NCBI RefSeq assembly: GCF_025698545.1
Contig: NC_068569.1
Span: 3,162,001-3,226,000, forward strand
Length of the DNA: 64,000 bases
Source: Gossypium raimondii
Taxonomy: Eukaryota > Streptophyta > Magnoliopsida > Malvales > Malvaceae
Reading direction: 5' to 3'
The notes beneath the pieces are model-generated. The model worked only from the letters and a program-made list of their open reading frames with translations. It made no database searches and was not told the origin of the DNA. Below, piece by piece: positions 46,158 to 58,475 of this stretch (position 1 is its first letter; every line of letters begins with the position of its first letter). A program made the translations under genes and the position numbers.

Positions 46158-48460
46158 ATGGGTGTTTCCCTTTCTTTGCTTTTATCAGCTTGGAAGGAAA
46201 TCCTGAAACTTCAAGTTTTTAGTTATGCCATGGAAAAGGTTATTGTAAGGTCTGGAGAGAAGGATGATTCTCAGTTTCCCATTAAAGAACCAAAGCTTGA
46301 AGCTTCCGATTACTTCAAACATTTAGCATTTGATCAAGGGAATGCAAATTCAGTTCCCTCAAATGATAAAGCCAATGGAATCGTTATACCAGTAAAACCC
46401 ACTATAAAGCTCCCTAAACCAGTGATAATGTTTTCTCCAAGGCCCCTAAGTGAGCTCGATGCTGCTGCAACTAAGCTTCAAAAAGTCTATAGAGGCTATA
46501 GGACAAGGAGGAATCTTGCAGATTGTGCAGTTGTGGTTGAGGAGCTCTGGTTTGTCACCTTTTCTCAATATAAAATCTGAATCTCCTGTTACACTTTTTG
46601 GTGTTTTTATTTTTTTATTTTTTGAGTAATTTCTTTTGTTCTTCATTCAAACATTGTAGGTGGAAGACCTTAGATTCTGCAGCACTAAGAAGGTGTTCTG
46701 TTTCATTCTATGAAATTGAGAAACATGAAACTGTCATATCAAAGTGGGCACGGGCTAAAACAAGGGCTGCCAAGGTACTTTACTAACCTTTCAACAATGG
46801 CTGCTTTCTAAATTTGTTTTAAGGCTGACAAGATCATCATCCCATTGATCTTTTGTAGGTTGGGAAGGGTTTGTCTAAGGATGAGAAGGCTCAAAAACTA
46901 GCCCTCCAACATTGGCTTGAAGCTGTAAGTTCATATAATCTTTCTTGAATTAGAATTATCCCTATTCCAGCTGAGTAAGTTTGTTTTGCTAATTCAAGTT
47001 TCAAATTGGCTTACTGATATCCTATCACTCCATATTTTCATATATAGTTATAGCATAGGAAAAGTCTTGCTAAGATATTGTATCATTTGAACATATATTG
47101 TATGTTATGCAGATTGACCCACGACATCGTTATGGACACAATTTACACTTCTACTATGATGTTTGGTCAGCAAGCAAGAGCAGTCAACCTTTCTTCTACT
47201 GGTACTGTACTCAATTAAACAATAAACAGACTTCAAAATGACATTATTGAAGGTTGCTCCATTATACCTTTATGTTCTGATATCTGAAATTGAAGGTTGG
47301 ATATTGGCGATGGCAAAGAACTAAATCTCAAGAAGTGTCCAAGAACAAATCTACAAAGACAATGCATCAAATATCTTGGACCAGTGAGTCTTGTTAAATG
47401 CACTGATTATGGCTAAAATGTTTTGTACATTCCTTACCCATGTCTGGTTTTCTTGGTTGCAGAAAGAAAGGGAAGCATTTGAAGTGATTGTGGAAAATGG
47501 AAAGCTTGTTTACAAGCAATCTGGGATGCCTGTTCACACCACTGAGGGTTCTAAGTGGATTTTTGTGCTTAGCACAACAAGATCCTTGTATGTTGGGAAA
47601 AAGAAGAAAGGGGTATTTCAGCACTCGAGTTTCCTTTCAGGAGGTGCTACAACAGCTGCTGGAAGATTGGTGGCTTCTCATGGATTTCTTGAGGTACATT
47701 TATTGCATTTCAAATACCAATCACCAATAAAACCGATTTGTTTAAATTCTTTGAAGTTCTTCTCTTCCTCTCCAGGCTGTTTGGCCTTACAGTGGTCATT
47801 ATCTACCAACTGAAGACAATTTCAAGGAATTCATTATTTTCCTTGAAGAACACAATGTGGATTTAACCAACGTTAAGGTAATAAAAAAGAAGTCATTAGA
47901 CTTTAACTTAAGCTTTGTGGAGATTTAACAATATAGATAGCTACCAGAATTTGATTAATCTTGTCAGGATAGTGCTTACATTCTCATTTCTGGAGCAGAG
48001 ATGTGCAGTAGATGAGGGCTACACCTCAAACAAAGTTGTCGGCTATGAGTCCAAGCATGGGGTAATTAAAGATACAATGGAAACAGAAAAATCGAGAGAT
48101 TCAAAGACTGTAGAGGTCGATGATGAGCCTGCAAATGATGAGTGCATCAGAACTGAAAGTCTTGAAGTTAGCATAGACAGCAGTGCAGCACAAGCATTCA
48201 ACATGGCCAAACCTTTGTCTTGCAAGTGGACAAGTGGGATTGGTCCTCGAATTGGCTGTGTCAGAGAGTACCCAAAAGAACTGCAATTCCAAGCTCTGGA
48301 ACAAGTTAACCTGTCTCCCAGAGTCACCCCTGGTCGCTTTGGAACCTCTGTTCCAATACCTTCACCACGACCGAGCCACAAAATTCGAGTCTCACCCACA
48401 CTTGCATACATGGGACTCCCTAGCCCAAGGGTGTCACTTCTGGCTGCATTCACCAAGTGA
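46158..48460 (+). CDS. IQ-motif (IQM family) calmodulin-binding-type protein
   Basis: IQM proteins are plant proteins with one IQ calmodulin-binding motif plus a region resembling legume heavy-metal-induced and fungal ribosome-binding proteins. They act in stress, hormone and flowering responses. Eight exons: 46158-46549, 46660-46774, 46859-46924, 47113-47201, 47296-47383, 47463-47693, 47776-47877, 47999-48460, total 1545 bases, 514 aa. The N-terminus [12 protein letters not shown] is typical of the IQM1/IQM4 branch. The IQ motif [18 protein letters not shown] is at 104-121. It is followed by [56 protein letters not shown] and [13 protein letters not shown]. The C-terminus is Pro/Ser-rich ([22 protein letters not shown]). 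Borders follow GT-AG and frame is kept. It is tail to tail with the MAX1 gene, 271 bases apart. Confidence 0.94.
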
Positions 48461-48731
48461 TAAAATAATTTTGCAAACTCTCTTTTAAGGTTATTAAATA
48501 TATCTTTTACTGTAATAGAATTCATAAAATACCCTTCGAAGCACTCCATAGCAACGTCCAATAACTTTTACAGCAAAATTGTACATAGCACTAATAAAAA
48601 TGTAAAATAGGTGAAGGGATCTGACCAAACATTTCTTTGTTCTTTCATTTGTTTTAGACTTTTAGGCGTATAGTATGACACCTTTTTGCATTAATACGAC
48701 TGAGGAAATATAACTCAGTCAGATACAATAA
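48461..48731. other. Convergent 3' UTR overlap zone between the IQM and MAX1 genes
   Basis: Only 271 bases separate the two stop codons, so their 3' UTRs probably meet or overlap here. No separate gene is present. Confidence 0.6.
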
Positions 48732-51168
48732 TCATGTTCTTTTTGTGACAGTGAGTTTTACACCGTGTTTGAAGTTGAGAACTATGCCATATTCAAGCTC
48801 CAAAGGATTTTCCATGGTTGAAGAATGTTGAAATGTATATTTCCGATATAGATGTATCAAGGAAAGTTTGATTTCCTGTAAGGAGAACTTCCGGCCGACG
48901 CATGCCCGTGGCCCAATTCCAAAGGGTATGAGAGCATACAGGTGCCTTTGTTTTTCTTCTTCACAGTTTGGATCAAACCGTTCTGGTATAAACTTATCTG
49001 GGTTTGGGAAATTCTTTGGATCTTTTGCTAAGACCCCAACTGCTAACCACACCCAAGTTCCCTGCACGTCAAAGATCATAGACAAGGGCATTAGTCTATG
49101 AACAGGAATGAAATTACATTGAGATTCTGATAAGTAATACCTTAGGCAGAAGGTAACCTCCTATCTCCACTTCTTTTGATGTTTCTCTTGCAACTAATGG
49201 AGAAACTATGTAGAACCTCATAGCTTCTTTGATCACCTAAAGTCAAACCAGATACAAGAATAAATCCAGTCTTGAATTTTTTGTGACAATGCAAAAAAAA
49301 ATGTCAGAAAATGAAGAAGCGCCAGGGACTTACCAGATCAAGATAAGGAAATTTATGTTGGAGATCATAAGCAGTTGGCACCTGGTCATGTGGACCAAAC
49401 CCATCAATCTCTGCAACCAACTTTTTCTCAACCTCTGGATGTCCAGCAACTAAATAAACAATCGATGACAATGTAAAGGATGTCGTTGCTGAACCAGCAA
49501 GGAGGTGTTCATAAGTAACTGCACTGATATAGTCAGGAGTGAAAACCTTCTTGGCCACATTCTCTGATTCCCTTGCACTCAATATTTGAGACAAGAAGTC
49601 CTTTGAACCTCGGTTCTTGTCTTTCATTCTGTTTGACACAATCTCATCAAGCCTGCCACTCAGTTTCTTGTTAGTCCTCTCAACTTTCCAGTCCATGGTT
49701 CCCGGTATTCGTTTCAAAATCTGCCTGAAAGGCTCCTGTAATATGGGAACAAGTAAACCTAATATAATCGACACAGAACCTGACAAGTCCATCTTAAGTT
49801 GTGTTGTGGAGTAGATATGTTGATTGATGAAGTCAGAGACTTCATCATCTTGACTGCCTTGTTTATCCACGGTCCTGATTGATTCATTGATCGATTGTGG
49901 TTTAGTGAGACCAAAGTTAACCCCAAAAGCAGCTTGTCCAATTACATCAGTTGCCAATTTGAGTGAAAGGTTAGAGAAAACAATGTCTTGTTTAGATGAA
50001 TGGAGATTTTCAGTAGCTGATTCAATGTAATTTTGCATGGTGGGAACTAGGCTAGCCAAGTGTGATGGTTGATAGACAGATAATATTGTGTTCCTCATGG
50101 TGGACCATCCTGCATCCCTGGAATTTGAGATGTCATCAAGTTCATAATCTTAAAAAGAGACCCTTTATGGGGTTAGCTATATATATGTGAGAGTACCTGG
50201 TGAAAAAAAGACCCTTTTGATGAAGTGGGGAGGCAGCAATAGGTGAAGGAATGCTTCTATTTGGAATGTCCTTGAATTTCTTTATTCCAACTTCTTTACA
50301 AAGCTCTGCATCTGCAACGATTATCAAGGGTTGTCTACCCATATGAAACCTGTGCCACCACCAAAAAACCAGCCCTTTGTTTTACTATTAAAGTTAATTT
50401 TGTGGAACAAAGTGGGGTGGCCGTAATGCAACATCTTGTATAAATTTGTAAGATGCAACCAATCAGATACCTTTTAGATGTAAAATAACAAAAACATGAC
50501 ATTATCAAAAAATTATCACTCTTTTGGCTAGCCTTCAGATATGATCCTGGTAATGGTAGGGACAAACTATTGGGGCTTCTAAAGGTCAATTCAGATTCTT
50601 ATTTTATCTGTTCTACATCTTGTACGAAAGACAAAAGATAAGGCTCATCCCACTCACTTTCTCCAGAGTTTTTTTTCTAAAAAAAGACACAAAATGATTT
50701 TCTGTTTATTTTCTTCAATGGTCGATGAACCGTTAAATGAATAAAACCATGCTCATTGAAGAAGAGATGTATATTATCAAGAAATTTTAAAATATATATA
50801 TTAGTTCCAAGTAAAAAAAAAAACTTGTTGTTGGGTGTTGACTTTTATAACTGATGCATCAAATCAAAGTATTTCCTGAAGAGGAAATGAGAAAAAAAAA
50901 TGAAAACTGACCTGAAAATAGGACCGTATTGTTTAGCAAGGACTGAAAACACATCAGGGCCGTACTTAGCCATCAAGGGCAGGTGTCCTACCAGTGGGAT
51001 AGTTGGTGGACCGGGCACCCTTCTCACCTTCCAATATGGACCATACAAATACCCCAATACCATGGCTAACACTGTGATGATTATCGACACCGTAGTTCCA
51101 TAAGGATAGTAGGACCGGAACCCTTCTGCGCCAACTGAACTTTGAATAGTTTCATGAACGAGAGCCAT
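48732..51168 (-). CDS. MAX1: Cytochrome P450 CYP711A (MAX1), carlactone oxidase of strigolactone biosynthesis
   Basis: MAX1 converts carlactone to carlactonoic acid at the ER, a step in making strigolactones that suppress branching and recruit mycorrhizae. Five exons (minus): 51168-50912, 50349-50197, 50117-49334, 49236-49141, 49061-48732, total 1620 bases, 539 aa, with splice borders and frame consistent. It has an N-terminal membrane segment (about 25-43), proline hinge [10 protein letters not shown] (52-61), I-helix AGSATT (344-349) with the MAX1-type Ser-Ala in place of the usual Asp/Glu, K-helix EAMR (402-405), and the heme loop [10 protein letters not shown] with Cys484. Conserved blocks [39 protein letters not shown] and [20 protein letters not shown] match Arabidopsis CYP711A1 closely (from memory). 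The gene appears intact and single in the window. Confidence 0.97.
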
Positions 51169-53982
51169 TTTTCCTTCGCTTTAGGTGTTGCAAAGAGGAA
51201 GAGGGTGTAGTAGATTATTAATAAGATTCGGCAAATGGAAAGTGGGAGTACACAAAGCATATTAATGGCGTTTGGTCTTTGTCAGTATGTGAATGATTAT
51301 ATTGATGAAATAGATAGCCCATTTGTTTTATGTTGGACCAGAAAGTGAATGAATAAATAAAATAGAACATATTAGTACCGAGCATGTTTATGGTTCTTTC
51401 ACAGCAACATCATTGTAGGGCCCCTTATAAAACCCCAAAAATGTTATAAGCTTCGATGCTTTTTCAAATGAGTCGTTGATTCTCCTCGGTGCAGGACAAA
51501 ATAAACCACCACCTGGATTGAAAATGATTTGTTTGAACTCATTCGGATTGCGAATACCTGTCCCTGTTTGAGATTCCTTGGGGCGTGTTTGTCTTACCAT
51601 GTGATGTTGACAAATGATGTATGTTCCACAAGCATTAAAAAGAAAGTAGCTGATCAAGTTTAGCAGGGGAGTGATACTGATATGCTGCTTATACCAGTAG
51701 TTTAGTTCTTTTAATACACGCAACTGCTCCATTTCCACTCACTTCGAATAGTGCGATGCTCTTCCGGGTTTGAGCTCCAACTCAAGGCTTTAAACAAGAG
51801 ATAAGTTCGTTTTGTTGGGATAAAGTATTGTGCCACACCAATGCTTATCTTTTTCACATTTGTAATATATACTGAGCAAGATTTGGGTGTACAAGTTTAT
51901 TTTTCATGTTTTGCAGAATAAGCATTTTTCTTTCTTTTTCTGCGTTGAAGTGCGGAACTCTCCTGATCTGAGAGCATGACATTGCAACGAATCTGGTGAC
52001 TCCACAATAAAAGGTACGTATTTACCTTGGCTGTTAAACCAGGTTCTTCTCAATCCACACAGCATAACCAGAGTTGCAAATATTCTCTTGACACTGATCG
52101 ATGTGATGTCGATTTATCAGAAAAAATTAACACACAAAATATCCAAGGAGAAAAAGAAATGGGCCAATACAGTTGCTTGCTCTTACAAGGTTTCTTTAAA
52201 CTGGATCAATACAAGAAAAACTTGGGCCAGAAATTATGTTCTTCGTCTTCACCCGCAAAGGGCCTTTCGTATGTATAGTAATTTTATGATAATAAAATAA
52301 ACGCTTATTTTCTTTCACCAATCCAGTAATATAGTATATCCTACAATGTATTTATATGAAATCATATATAACTCATTTATATGAATTACTTATTTTTCTG
52401 AAGTAAGTCTATTTTTTTATTTATCAGATTCAATTGTCTTGAATCCAACTGAAAAATATGTCTATTTATTAACATGAACCATCCATCCAGGTGATTTTGT
52501 AGACAGGACAAGATTTGTGTGTACTACAACTGACACTATGCTATTTTGACCAACATATTTTATTGCGATAAAATGAAAACTAAGATTTCCAAATCGAAAA
52601 GGATGAAGCTTGTTGGAGAAATGGGTACCCAAATATCATTTCATTTTCCAATGACCTGTCACTTATCCATGCGTTCATGTCCCCCCCTCGCCTCTTGTCT
52701 TGTATTTTTTGTTCGACCTTCATCTTATCTTTAAGGTGGTGTGAAGCCAAAGCAGGCATCACCTTAACCATATGCCCCCGCAACTTAATTACATCTAATC
52801 TGCCACGTGTGTGGCATTCATCATTTAACCCTTGATTAAATTCAAGTAATCCAGATATTCACCATTAATTTCACTTCTTTTATCAAATATTATGTTGAAA
52901 TTTTATTGGGACGGTTATGTTGCAATTTTAGAAAGCACAATATGATGTCAATCCAATTTATACAACTACAATAAACTACCTTGCGATTAAGAGCCGACAG
53001 AGATTCAGATCATGACACCACTGGGTCCCACCATATGACTCATGTGTCAACTTCAATCAGTCAACGTTATAAAAATAAAGTAAATTTTTACTAGCGGCGC
53101 CGACAAGTGAAAGAGCCGGAGAAGAGAAAAAAACCAAGGGGCTCGGCTAATGTGTGGCAGTGCAGCGGCACAGGGGTTATTGGGTTATTAACTACTAAGC
53201 ACTAATAAACCAAGGGACGTGGGTTGCCTGGACCCAGTAAGGATATGATACGGATCCGGGTAACGGGTACGGATTTGCAGTCAACATCATCTCCTAGATC
53301 ACCGCCTTATCGAAAGTACGGAGCATGTGATTACTCACGTGCGGATTGTCTTAAAGAACGAATCGTGTAAGAATGGCAAACCTCATCTTCTTAAAAGAAA
53401 TTCCACCATGAGCGCGTGCACCTACTTCTTTTAAAGAGTTATTGCGAAGAATATGATAAGAAATTATTTAAAAAAAAAAAAAGGAATGGTAGTTTAGAGG
53501 TTATCATAAAGAGTATTTAGAATATGATAGATTATGATTATTTTTCCACGATAATCGGAAACGACTGTTTTCTTTTAACGTGCGTTTGGTGGATATATAT
53601 TTTTGTTAAATTTATGTATACAAATTAAATACATATTAAAATTAAATTAGATATTTTAAAATATAAATAACAGTACAATAATTTATTTAGTGCTCATAAT
53701 ACTTAATTTTAATTAATAATTTATATTTATTAATTAATAATAAAATTATATTAAAATTTACAATTTTATGCAATCTACTATTATATTGTTTTTTATTTTA
53801 AAAATAATTTTAAAGTATTGTTTTAAATATTAAATTTATGTATTATTATGTTTTAATCTTGTAACAATATTATTAACGAAATTTTACAAAATTTATATGT
53901 AATTTTAAAAATTATTAAATATAATTTAATTAATACTTACAGTCAATCTATACATCACAAAAGTAAAAAAACAAAACACCTA

Positions 53983-54014
<32 letters not shown>

Positions 54015-54534
54015 TACATATTGTGAAAAGAGATAACATTACCCAGGTTAGATGACAAATGAAAAGGGAACGAAAATATTTTAGTAGTTGGATTATTTTA
54101 CCATGTGAAAATTAAGCTTATTCCATAAATAATTTTAAAAATTAATATGCATTTTTAATATTTTATTATATGACATTGATAATGTGCCAAATATGTTCTC
54201 TTATAATAATGTGTATAAAATTTGAGTTTTGAGAAATTTGTGAATTGATAATATCTTTTATTATCTATTCTATTATTAAAATAGGTTTCAAAATAATTTA
54301 TTAGTATATTTATAATTATTATGTGATAATAATAAAATTATGTTAATTAACTATTAACATAATATATTAATATGAAATTTAATTGATTTGGTTATATCTA
54401 CTAAAAGTTCTAGTAAAGTTTCCCTACGACAAATGCCAAACCAAGACGAAAAATGAAAGTGTGAAGTGAAAATTTGAAATTACCATTGCAATAATTAATT
54501 ATTTTATATATTTACTTTTTTTTTTTAATTTAAA
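51169..54534. other. MAX1 upstream region and spacer
   Basis: The MAX1 promoter should lie in the first 1-2 kb. A G-box core CCACGTGT is at 52803-52810, and ACGT cores occur near 53217 and 53338 (TCACGTGC). An unrecognised 116-codon minus frame lies at 51388-51738. A relatively GC-rich patch is at 53090-53400. Thereafter the sequence is AT-rich up to the LTR at 54535. Confidence 0.45.
53987..54014. repeat. (AT)n microsatellite
   Basis: An uninterrupted run of about 14 AT units, likely polymorphic. Confidence 0.9.
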
Positions 54535-57424
54535 TGTAATACCTCTAACCCGAATCCGTCGCCTGAATAAGGTTACAGAGCATTACCGAAATTTACAAAT
54601 CAAACAGACAGAAAATACAAACATTTCATATCATATAGCATTCATGTCAAAAACCAATCAAAATTATGCATATTGTCCCTTAAACGAGCCATTAAGGCTA
54701 AAATTACGCATTAGAAACAAATCGGGACTAAATCGAAAACTTAAAAAAAAAATCAGAAACATTTAAAATTTTCAACATTGCAGGGGTCACACAGCCATGT
54801 AAATATACTGACTTGCTCTCTTTAAAAGATATAGGGGGCCCACGGTCGTGTCACCTGGCTGTGTGTCACACACGGTTGAGACACACGTCCTTATCTCTGC
54901 CCGTGTGGACGAAAATAGGTAATTTTACAAGCCATATTTCTCACTCAATTTTGTCTCAACCTGTAATCAACATTATGCATATCAACAAGCCATAATTAGG
55001 CAACCAAAACAAGCCAAAATAAGTGGCTAATCTCAACAAATTACATATAGGCCAACATTAAACAAAATACTTATACATGCCATTATAACCAAAATTAAAA
55101 CATCTGAAAGTACCGATAGAACTGATGGATAGTGTAATATAACTCCGACAAGCTTCCAACCTAATCGAGCTTCCAATAATCTAAAAGTAAAGGAAAACAA
55201 CTACATAAGCAAATAATCCTTAGTAAGCTCGTATAAACTTTAATCATATCAATTCTTTTCAAATATGAAATTTATACATATCAATAACAATCCAATATCG
55301 ATACCACAAGATTCATGAAGCTATATTCAACAACTCACAATGTGAATAATTCCACAGCATCACTTATACATATCATCCCTCGCATAGTAGGATTTTAAAT
55401 AACTTTAAACTTTACCACTCTTTCATGAGCTCAAGCATATTTTCATTTGAACACTTACCATTTCAATACAACTTATAATTAAACATATTGCCATTCAACC
55501 AACAGCTTGGCATTTGCCTAAGCATCAAACAACAACACTTGTTAGCATAGTTGAACATATTTCATATAAATTTAACATCGATAATCATATTATCTCAACA
55601 TGTCACACTTAAGTTTATTACTCGTCTCAACTTACATAATTTCCATGTATCAACATATCAAAGATATTTGTATATGTTCATGTCATGATACATATCATTC
55701 TCTTACCGTTTCTTCATATACATATATCATCCATTTCAATATATCATTATATATCAATATATCATATACCATCATTTTCATGTATTTCATGTATATACCT
55801 GTATTAGTTTGTATCAAACTCATATCGTCTCGTTACAGAACATTGCTCGTTGAACAATTTAGAATATCGTTGGATAACTTTCAAATTCATTAAACAAATC
55901 ACTTTACCAAGACTTTCCCAAATCGAAGAACGACTTACGGATAAGAGTACATCGTTAACAAAAACTCATAAGAGCTAGTCCTTCCGAATACACCAATAAA
56001 AGCTCATTAGAGCTAAACAGAAAGTAAAACACGAGAGATCGCAACAAATGCTAAACCCCGGTTTACTTTGGTAAATGTCGTTGTCTCCTTCCAATACCAT
56101 GATACACCAAATTACGAATGTACTCAAATATCGCGTTCAATCAAAATTGAGTATTAAATTCGATAATATATTTTCAACAATAATTCAATTCCAACAATAG
56201 AACATATATATAATATCAATCACCAATTAAAATTCACTTTAATCAAAATTTTACAGAATACAATTCATACGAACTTACCTGGTTAAATTGAAGAAATATC
56301 AAGATTTAGGGGCATTTTGGTAATTTTTCATTTTCCTCGATTTCCACTCGATCTTGATCTAAATTAATAATTTCATTCCATTTATTAATTTAGACAATAA
56401 AATAATTCATTTTATGCAATTTGGTCATTTTATATTTTTACAAAATTGCCCATAAAGTTTTACTTTTATTCAATTTAGTCACTGAGCCCAAAACATGCAA
56501 ATTAACTATTTTAATACAAACCCAAGCTATCCAAATGTTCATGATATTCAAAACATCCCATTTATGCAATAATTTCACAACAAACCCTTGTATTTTTAAC
56601 ATTTTATAATTTAATCCTAAAATCAATATTTAACAAAATCACTTTATAAAATCATCATACTACATAATCAAAGCTCTAAATCCATGTTATTCATCAAAAA
56701 ATCTAATATTTATCAATTCCAAATTTTTAATAAAATCAAAAACTAAGGTAAGATTTAGTTATACCTAATTGTATCAATCTCAAAAATATAAAATTACAAA
56801 AAGCGGGTAAGAATTGAACTCACATGAAGCAAAAAATTGAAGAACCAGATTCAGCTCTCTTCTATGTCTATTTTGAACTGAAAATTGAAGAAGAAATGTC
56901 TAGAAAGCTATCCAAATCTAATTTGTTTTAATTTGATTGCATCAAATTTACAATTTTACCATTGAATGGCCTTATTTTATTATTTTTTCTCTTATGCCGC
57001 CTCATCATTTTAATTTAGGTTTAATTGCTTCTTAAGTCCTCCCTCATTTATTTATCAAGCCATTTAATCACTTAAATATTATTATTAGCAAGTTTTGCAT
57101 TTTTTTCAATTTAGTCCTTTTTAATTAATTAACTATTGAAACGTTAAAATTTTTGAACGAAAATTTAATACTACCTTAATGGCACTCCGTAAATATTTAT
57201 AAAAAAATTTACGACTTGGTTTATAGAAACGAGGTCCCGATACCTCACTTTCTAAAACCACTTGACATAATAAATCATTATAAAACACAATTTAGTAATT
57301 CAAAAACTTTTTTAAAACCATATTTGACTCATAAATATTATATTTAATATTTACGAACTTACTTGCTGGATTTGGCGGCCTCGAACCACTATTTCTAATA
57401 CCACTGAAAAATCGGGCTGTTACA
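54535..57424 (-). mobile_element. Solo LTR C (minus orientation)
   Basis: On the + strand it begins TGTAATACCTCTAACCCG and ends AAATCGGGCTGTTACA. The flanks TTAAA and TTAAT give an imperfect 5-bp duplication. Length is 2890 bp. It contains the cotton-repeat motifs CACACAGCCATG, CACGGTCGTGTCACC and GAGACACACGTCC, and shares blocks with LTR A (TTTACTTTTATTCAATTTAG, CAACATATCAAAGATA) and with the inverse of LTR B (GTCCCGATACCTC against GAGGTCTCGATACC). No coding region, primer-binding site or polypurine tract is seen. Same proposed family as A and B, with age differences evident from the decayed ends. Confidence 0.75.
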
Positions 57425-57929
57425 TTAATTACTTTTAAAGTGTTATTTTGTGTTTTAAATTGTTTTTAAAATTAATTTATTTTTACTAATTTCATTTAAT
57501 TAGTAAAATATATATTTTGAGGTTATAAAATGTACTATTTAAAAAATAAAATGTACATTCTTGCTTTTTAGAAAATAAAAAATTAAAAACGTGTTTAGCT
57601 TATAATTAGAATTTTAGAAAATAAAAATATTTTTTTTGAAAATCATAAAGAAAAATTATTTTAATTATTCTAAATTTTCTTTATAAAATTGAAAGAGTTG
57701 AATACATTGGCTTTTAACTTTCAATTTAATCGGTCACTATTTAAAATCATATATATTTGAAAATATTATTCAATAATTTTTAATATGCAATATATTGATT
57801 GTAGCCATATTGATGTACTAATTTATATTATTTCTCATTATTCTATCACGAGAAAATAGGGGTAAATTAGATAAAAAAATCGATTTTAAAACATATTTAG
57901 TAAAATAAACTGTTTTTTTTTTTTCAAAT
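57425..57929. other. AT-rich spacer
   Basis: No gene or distinct element seen. Confidence 0.5.
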
Positions 57930-58475
57930 TTAGGGGAATATGTCGATTTTGGAGAGAAACAGGAAACACTTCCTACAAGAAATGTTTTCAGCTGACTTGT
58001 CGGAAAACGTTTTTTACAAAACGTGTTTTCTTTAAATACATCTATTCCTTTAGTTAGATGGTTAAATATTAGTGATTTTGTTAATGAATCTTAAATTTGA
58101 TTCCTCTCCTACTCACATTTGTATTTTCTATTTCATGTTGTTTTAAAATTTTAAAATTTTTTAATTAATGTTTTTAATCGATAAATATATTGTTTTCAAA
58201 ATTTTTAATTGATTTTAACACTATTTAAAAATATAAATAAAAGAGTTATTAATTAAAAACTTGAAAACAATATATTTGTCGATTAAAAACATTAATTAAA
58301 ATTTTTTAAAAAGTTTAAAGCAACATGAAATAAAAATACAAATGTAAAAGAAAAATTGAACCCAATACTCAATGACAAAACCACTAACATTTAACTGACA
58401 TGTCAGCTGAAAAGGTTGACTGCAAGAAGCATTTTCTATTTCTCTTTAAAAAAATTAACCTATTTTCCTGAAAAT
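57930..58475. repeat. Fold-back element, about 550 bp
   Basis: The left arm (57930-58215) and right arm (58245-58475) are inverse copies. AAATGTTTTCAGCTGACTTG pairs with CATGTCAGCTGAAAAGG, TTAAATATTAGTGATTTTGT with CAAAACCACTAACATTTAAC, and CTCACATTTGTATTTTCTAT with ATAAAAATACAAATGTAAAA. At the apex TTTTTAATCGATAAATATAT pairs with ATATATTTGTCGATTAAAAA. The loop is short (about 30 bases). The outer part GGAAAACG...GTTTTC resembles the element near 24880. It is read as a long-arm MITE or an inverted pair. Confidence 0.8.

Noticed and set aside
48043..48561. 172-codon minus-strand frame
   Set aside because: It is the antisense shadow of the last IQM exon.
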